Assembly: GCF_002197845.1 (NCBI RefSeq)
Contig: NZ_NIDE01000004.1
Location: forward strand, 744,001-808,000
Length of the DNA: 64,000 bases
Source of the DNA: Fimbriiglobus ruber
Lineage (GTDB): Bacteria > Planctomycetota > Planctomycetia > Gemmatales > Gemmataceae
Direction of reading: 5' to 3'
Position numbers and translations under genes: made by a program. Shown one piece after another: positions 62,012 through 64,000 of the stretch (its first letter is position 1; each line of letters starts with the position of its first letter). Under the pieces are notes generated by a model that was not told the origin of the DNA, made no database searches, and was given only the letters and a program-made list of their open reading frames with translations.

Positions 62012-62971
62012 TCACGGCGCGATTGCCCACATTTCGCGCACCCGGTCCGCGAGACCGGGCAGGTCAGCCGGGCACGGCCGACACCCGGGGAGCGATCGGA
62101 ACCACGTCAGTTGCCGCTTGGCGAACTGCCGCGTCCGCATCTGGATGAGGGCCACGGTCTCTGGCCATCCGCTGGCTCCGTCGAGAAACGTCGTCAGTTC
62201 CCGGTAGCCGAGCGCCTGGGCTGCCTCTTTGCTGAGCGGCCGCGGCAGTTCGCGTAAGCGACGTACCTCGTCGAGCCAGCCGGCATCCAACATCGCGATC
62301 ACGCGGGCGTCGATGCGTTGGTAAAGAACCTCCCGCGGCCATTCGATGGCAACGCACGGCAGCGGCACAGGCGAGGGCGACTCGCCCGAAGCGAAAGCGG
62401 GCGTGTCCCACGTCTGCTGAAACGAACTGATCGGCCGGCCGGTCGTTTCAAACACTTCCAATGCCCGGACCACCCGGCGGACGTCGTTCGGGTGCAGCCG
62501 TGCGGCCGTCTTCGGGTCGATGCTGGCTAACCGTTCGTGCAACGCGCCTTTCCCAATTCGCTCGGCTTCTTCCTCCAGCGCGCGGCGGACGGCCGGGTCG
62601 ACCGGCGGGGCGTCGAACAGCCCGCAGAGCAGAGCCTTGAGATAGAACGGCGTCCCACCGACGAAGAGCGGCCGACGGCCCCGCGCGCGAATCGCGGCGC
62701 AGGCTTCCGCCGCGCGGTCGAGCCACCACGCGATGCTGCCCGATTCCCAGGGGTCGAGTACGTCAACGAGGTGATGCGGTACACGAGCCATTTCTTCTCG
62801 CGTCGGCTTCGCGGTGCCGATGTCCATGCCGCGGTAAAGCGTCATCGAGTCGAGGGCAACGATCTCGCAGCCCATCTGCTCGGCTAGTTCGAGCGCGACA
62901 GCGGACTTCCCCGATCCGGTCGGCCCGGTCAGGATCAGTGCGTCGGCAAAAGCAGTCGGCGGCGGGGGCAT
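62012..62971 (-). CDS. miaA: tRNA dimethylallyltransferase
   Basis: A 319-residue enzyme that prenylates A37 of tRNAs reading UNN codons. P-loop GPTGSGKS at 16-23, DSMTLYRGMDIGTAKPT, PHHLVDVLDPWE, LFVGGTPFYLKALLCGL and LHPNDVRRVVRALEV are all present, as is the C-terminal TRQFAKRQLTWFR. Length and order are normal. A dispersed inverted repeat separates it from purU upstream. Confidence 0.97.
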   Translation of the reverse strand: MPPPPTAFADALILTGPTGSGKSAVALELAEQMGCEIVALDSMTLYRGMDIGTAKPTREEMARVPHHLVDVLDPWESGSIAWWLDRAAEACAAIRARGRRPLFVGGTPFYLKALLCGLFDAPPVDPAVRRALEEEAERIGKGALHERLASIDPKTAARLHPNDVRRVVRALEVFETTGRPISSFQQTWDTPAFASGESPSPVPLPCVAIEWPREVLYQRIDARVIAMLDAGWLDEVRRLRELPRPLSKEAAQALGYRELTTFLDGASGWPETVALIQMRTRQFAKRQLTWFRSLPGCRPCPADLPGLADRVREMWAIAP

Positions 62972-63003
62972 GGGACAAACTTGGCTAACAAGAATAAGAG
63001 TAT

Positions 63004-63098
63004 TTCACCGCAGAGGGCACGAGAGGGCGCAGAGAAAGACAAAAAGCAATTTTGCATTCTTTTTCTTCTCTGCGCCCTCTCGTGCCCTCTGCGGTGAA
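63004..63098. repeat. Dispersed inverted repeat, 33-bp arms (family B)
   Basis: Arms 63004-63036 and 63066-63098 are exact reverse complements with a 29-base spacer. Each arm begins TTCACCGCAGAGGGCACGAG. It lies between miaA and purU and can form a long hairpin in their transcript. Confidence 0.9.
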
Positions 63099-63107
63099 TA
63101 TTCTTTC

Positions 63108-63977
63108 TTAATCGAACACGACCGTTTTCCGGCCATAGACCAGAATGCGGTGGTCGATGTGCCAGCGGACGGCGCGAGAGAGAACCGCCTTTTCCATGTC
63201 TCGGCCTTTTTCGAGCAAGTCGTCCAGCGTGTCCCGGTGCGACACGCGGACGACCGCCTGCTCGATGATCGGCCCCTCGTCCAGTTCGTCCGTGACGTAG
63301 TGGCTGGTCGCCCCAATCAGTTTGACGCCTCGTTCGTAAGCCCTGTGGTAAGGCTTCGCGCCGCTGAACGCCGGCAGGAACGAGTGGTGGACGTTGATGA
63401 TCCGCTGCGGGTATGCGGCCACGAACCGCGGAGAAAGAACCTGCATGTACCGGGCAAGGATGACGAGGTCAACGCCGTTCGCGGCGAGCAGGTCGAGTTG
63501 CTTCTGCTCGGCAGCGTCCTTCCCGGTCGCCTCGACCGGGACGTGGTGGAAGGGGACTCCGTGGAAGTCGGCCCACCTGCTGGCGTCCGGGTGGTTGGCC
63601 ACGACGAGGGCGATCTCACACGCGAGCTCGCCGCTCTGGTGTCGGTAGAGCAGGTCGGCGAGGCAGTGGTCGTACTTGGACACAAACAGCGCCAGCCGGT
63701 GCGGGCGGTCCGACCGCTCCAACTTCCACCGCATCCCGTACCGTTCGGCGAGCGGGCCGAAGTGGGTGGGGAAGTCGGCGAGTTCGATGTCGAACCCGGC
63801 GAGATCCCACTCGACCCGCATCAGGAAGACGTTCCGCTCGGGGTCTTGATGCTGGTCGGCGTGCAGGATGTTGGCGTTGTGCCGGTACAGAAACTCGCCG
63901 ATGGCGGCGACGAGCCCCTTGCGGTCGGGGCAATCGATCAGCAGGATCGCCGTGTCTTTCGTACTGCGCGGGGCCAT
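63108..63977 (-). CDS. purU: Formyltetrahydrofolate deformylase
   Basis: A 289-residue enzyme that hydrolyses 10-formyl-THF to formate and THF, balancing the one-carbon pool. The N-terminal ACT domain (ILLIDCPDRKGLVAAIGEFL, HADQHQDPERNVFLMRVEW) senses glycine or methionine in homologues. The formyltransferase-type domain has INVHHSFLPAFSGAKPYHRA and DELDEGPIIEQ with the catalytic Asn/His/Asp set. The ATG at 63977 (AAGGA seven bases upstream) begins the ACT domain; the frame's TTG at 63998 is less likely. Confidence 0.96.
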   Translation of the reverse strand: MAPRSTKDTAILLIDCPDRKGLVAAIGEFLYRHNANILHADQHQDPERNVFLMRVEWDLAGFDIELADFPTHFGPLAERYGMRWKLERSDRPHRLALFVSKYDHCLADLLYRHQSGELACEIALVVANHPDASRWADFHGVPFHHVPVEATGKDAAEQKQLDLLAANGVDLVILARYMQVLSPRFVAAYPQRIINVHHSFLPAFSGAKPYHRAYERGVKLIGATSHYVTDELDEGPIIEQAVVRVSHRDTLDDLLEKGRDMEKAVLSRAVRWHIDHRILVYGRKTVVFD

Positions 63978-64000
63978 CCGAAAATCCTTGACCAACAACG

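Noticed and set aside
1-64000. tRNA or rRNA genes
   Set aside because: I looked for T-loop type GTTCGA-containing segments in the intergenic regions and found none that fold as a tRNA; no rRNA-like sequence seen. A covariance-model search would be decisive.

Overview
This is a GC-rich bacterial chromosome segment whose gene content points to a planctomycete, most likely of the Gemmataceae (inference from family content; no rRNA is present). The markers are a DUF1501/PSD1 (DUF1549-DUF1553) gene pair, a very long PVC-type haem protein with CxxCH, TIGR03067, DUF4058, Uma2, periplasmic WD40 proteins, an autotransporter-like FG-GAP surface protein and ISAzo13-type transposases. I found no tRNA, rRNA or CRISPR array.

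Layout. 1-15.7 kb: a GDSL/alpha-beta hydrolase cut by the left edge, an SMI1/KNR4-like protein, pgsA, the DUF1501 + PSD1 pair, small genes including a 27-residue very basic protein that resembles mS38/COX24-type ribosomal peptides, DUF4058, mnmE, a dimethylformamidase-like protein, a phosphoesterase, an outer-membrane protein and a two-gene unknown module. 15.9-25.4 kb: a region shaped by duplication. Two Uma2 genes in tandem (one broken), a 1154-residue PVC haem protein with a degenerate copy of its 3' tail on one side and a 104-bp copy of its 5' end on the other, an orphan eboE-like gene and a WD40 protein. 25.6-33.6 kb: a frameshifted POT peptide transporter, a 1287-residue beta-helix/FG-GAP protein, a rhodanese, an 18-cysteine copper-storage-like protein and stress-type membrane proteins.

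33.6-46.6 kb: an overlapping three-gene phosphorelay (PAS kinase, single receiver, receiver-kinase hybrid) divergent from an NtrC-type regulator, an envelope cluster (YihY, holin-like, anchored protein), a DUF5722 glycosidase-like protein, two tandem aspartyl protease-PDZ proteins (one frameshifted) and a phosphatase fused to a C-terminal CxxCH. 46.9-54.2 kb: the most interesting locus, a three-module FtsK/EssC-like ATPase encoded with two short WXG100-like proteins and a coiled-coil protein, downstream of a DUF4139 protein; it looks like a non-canonical type VII secretion-like system. 54.4-64 kb: glnA, then a cluster of three insertion sequences (ISAzo13, IS630 and a decayed IS4-like) bounded by inverted copies of a 31-bp repeat, a frameshifted DUF1415 gene, a second sigma-54 activator, miaA and purU.

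Two features run through the whole window. Dispersed palindromic repeats (at least six families) sit between genes. Three otherwise intact host genes (POT transporter, protease, DUF1415) are each broken by what looks like loss of one base in a homopolymer, which could be real decay or a base-calling problem in the assembly.
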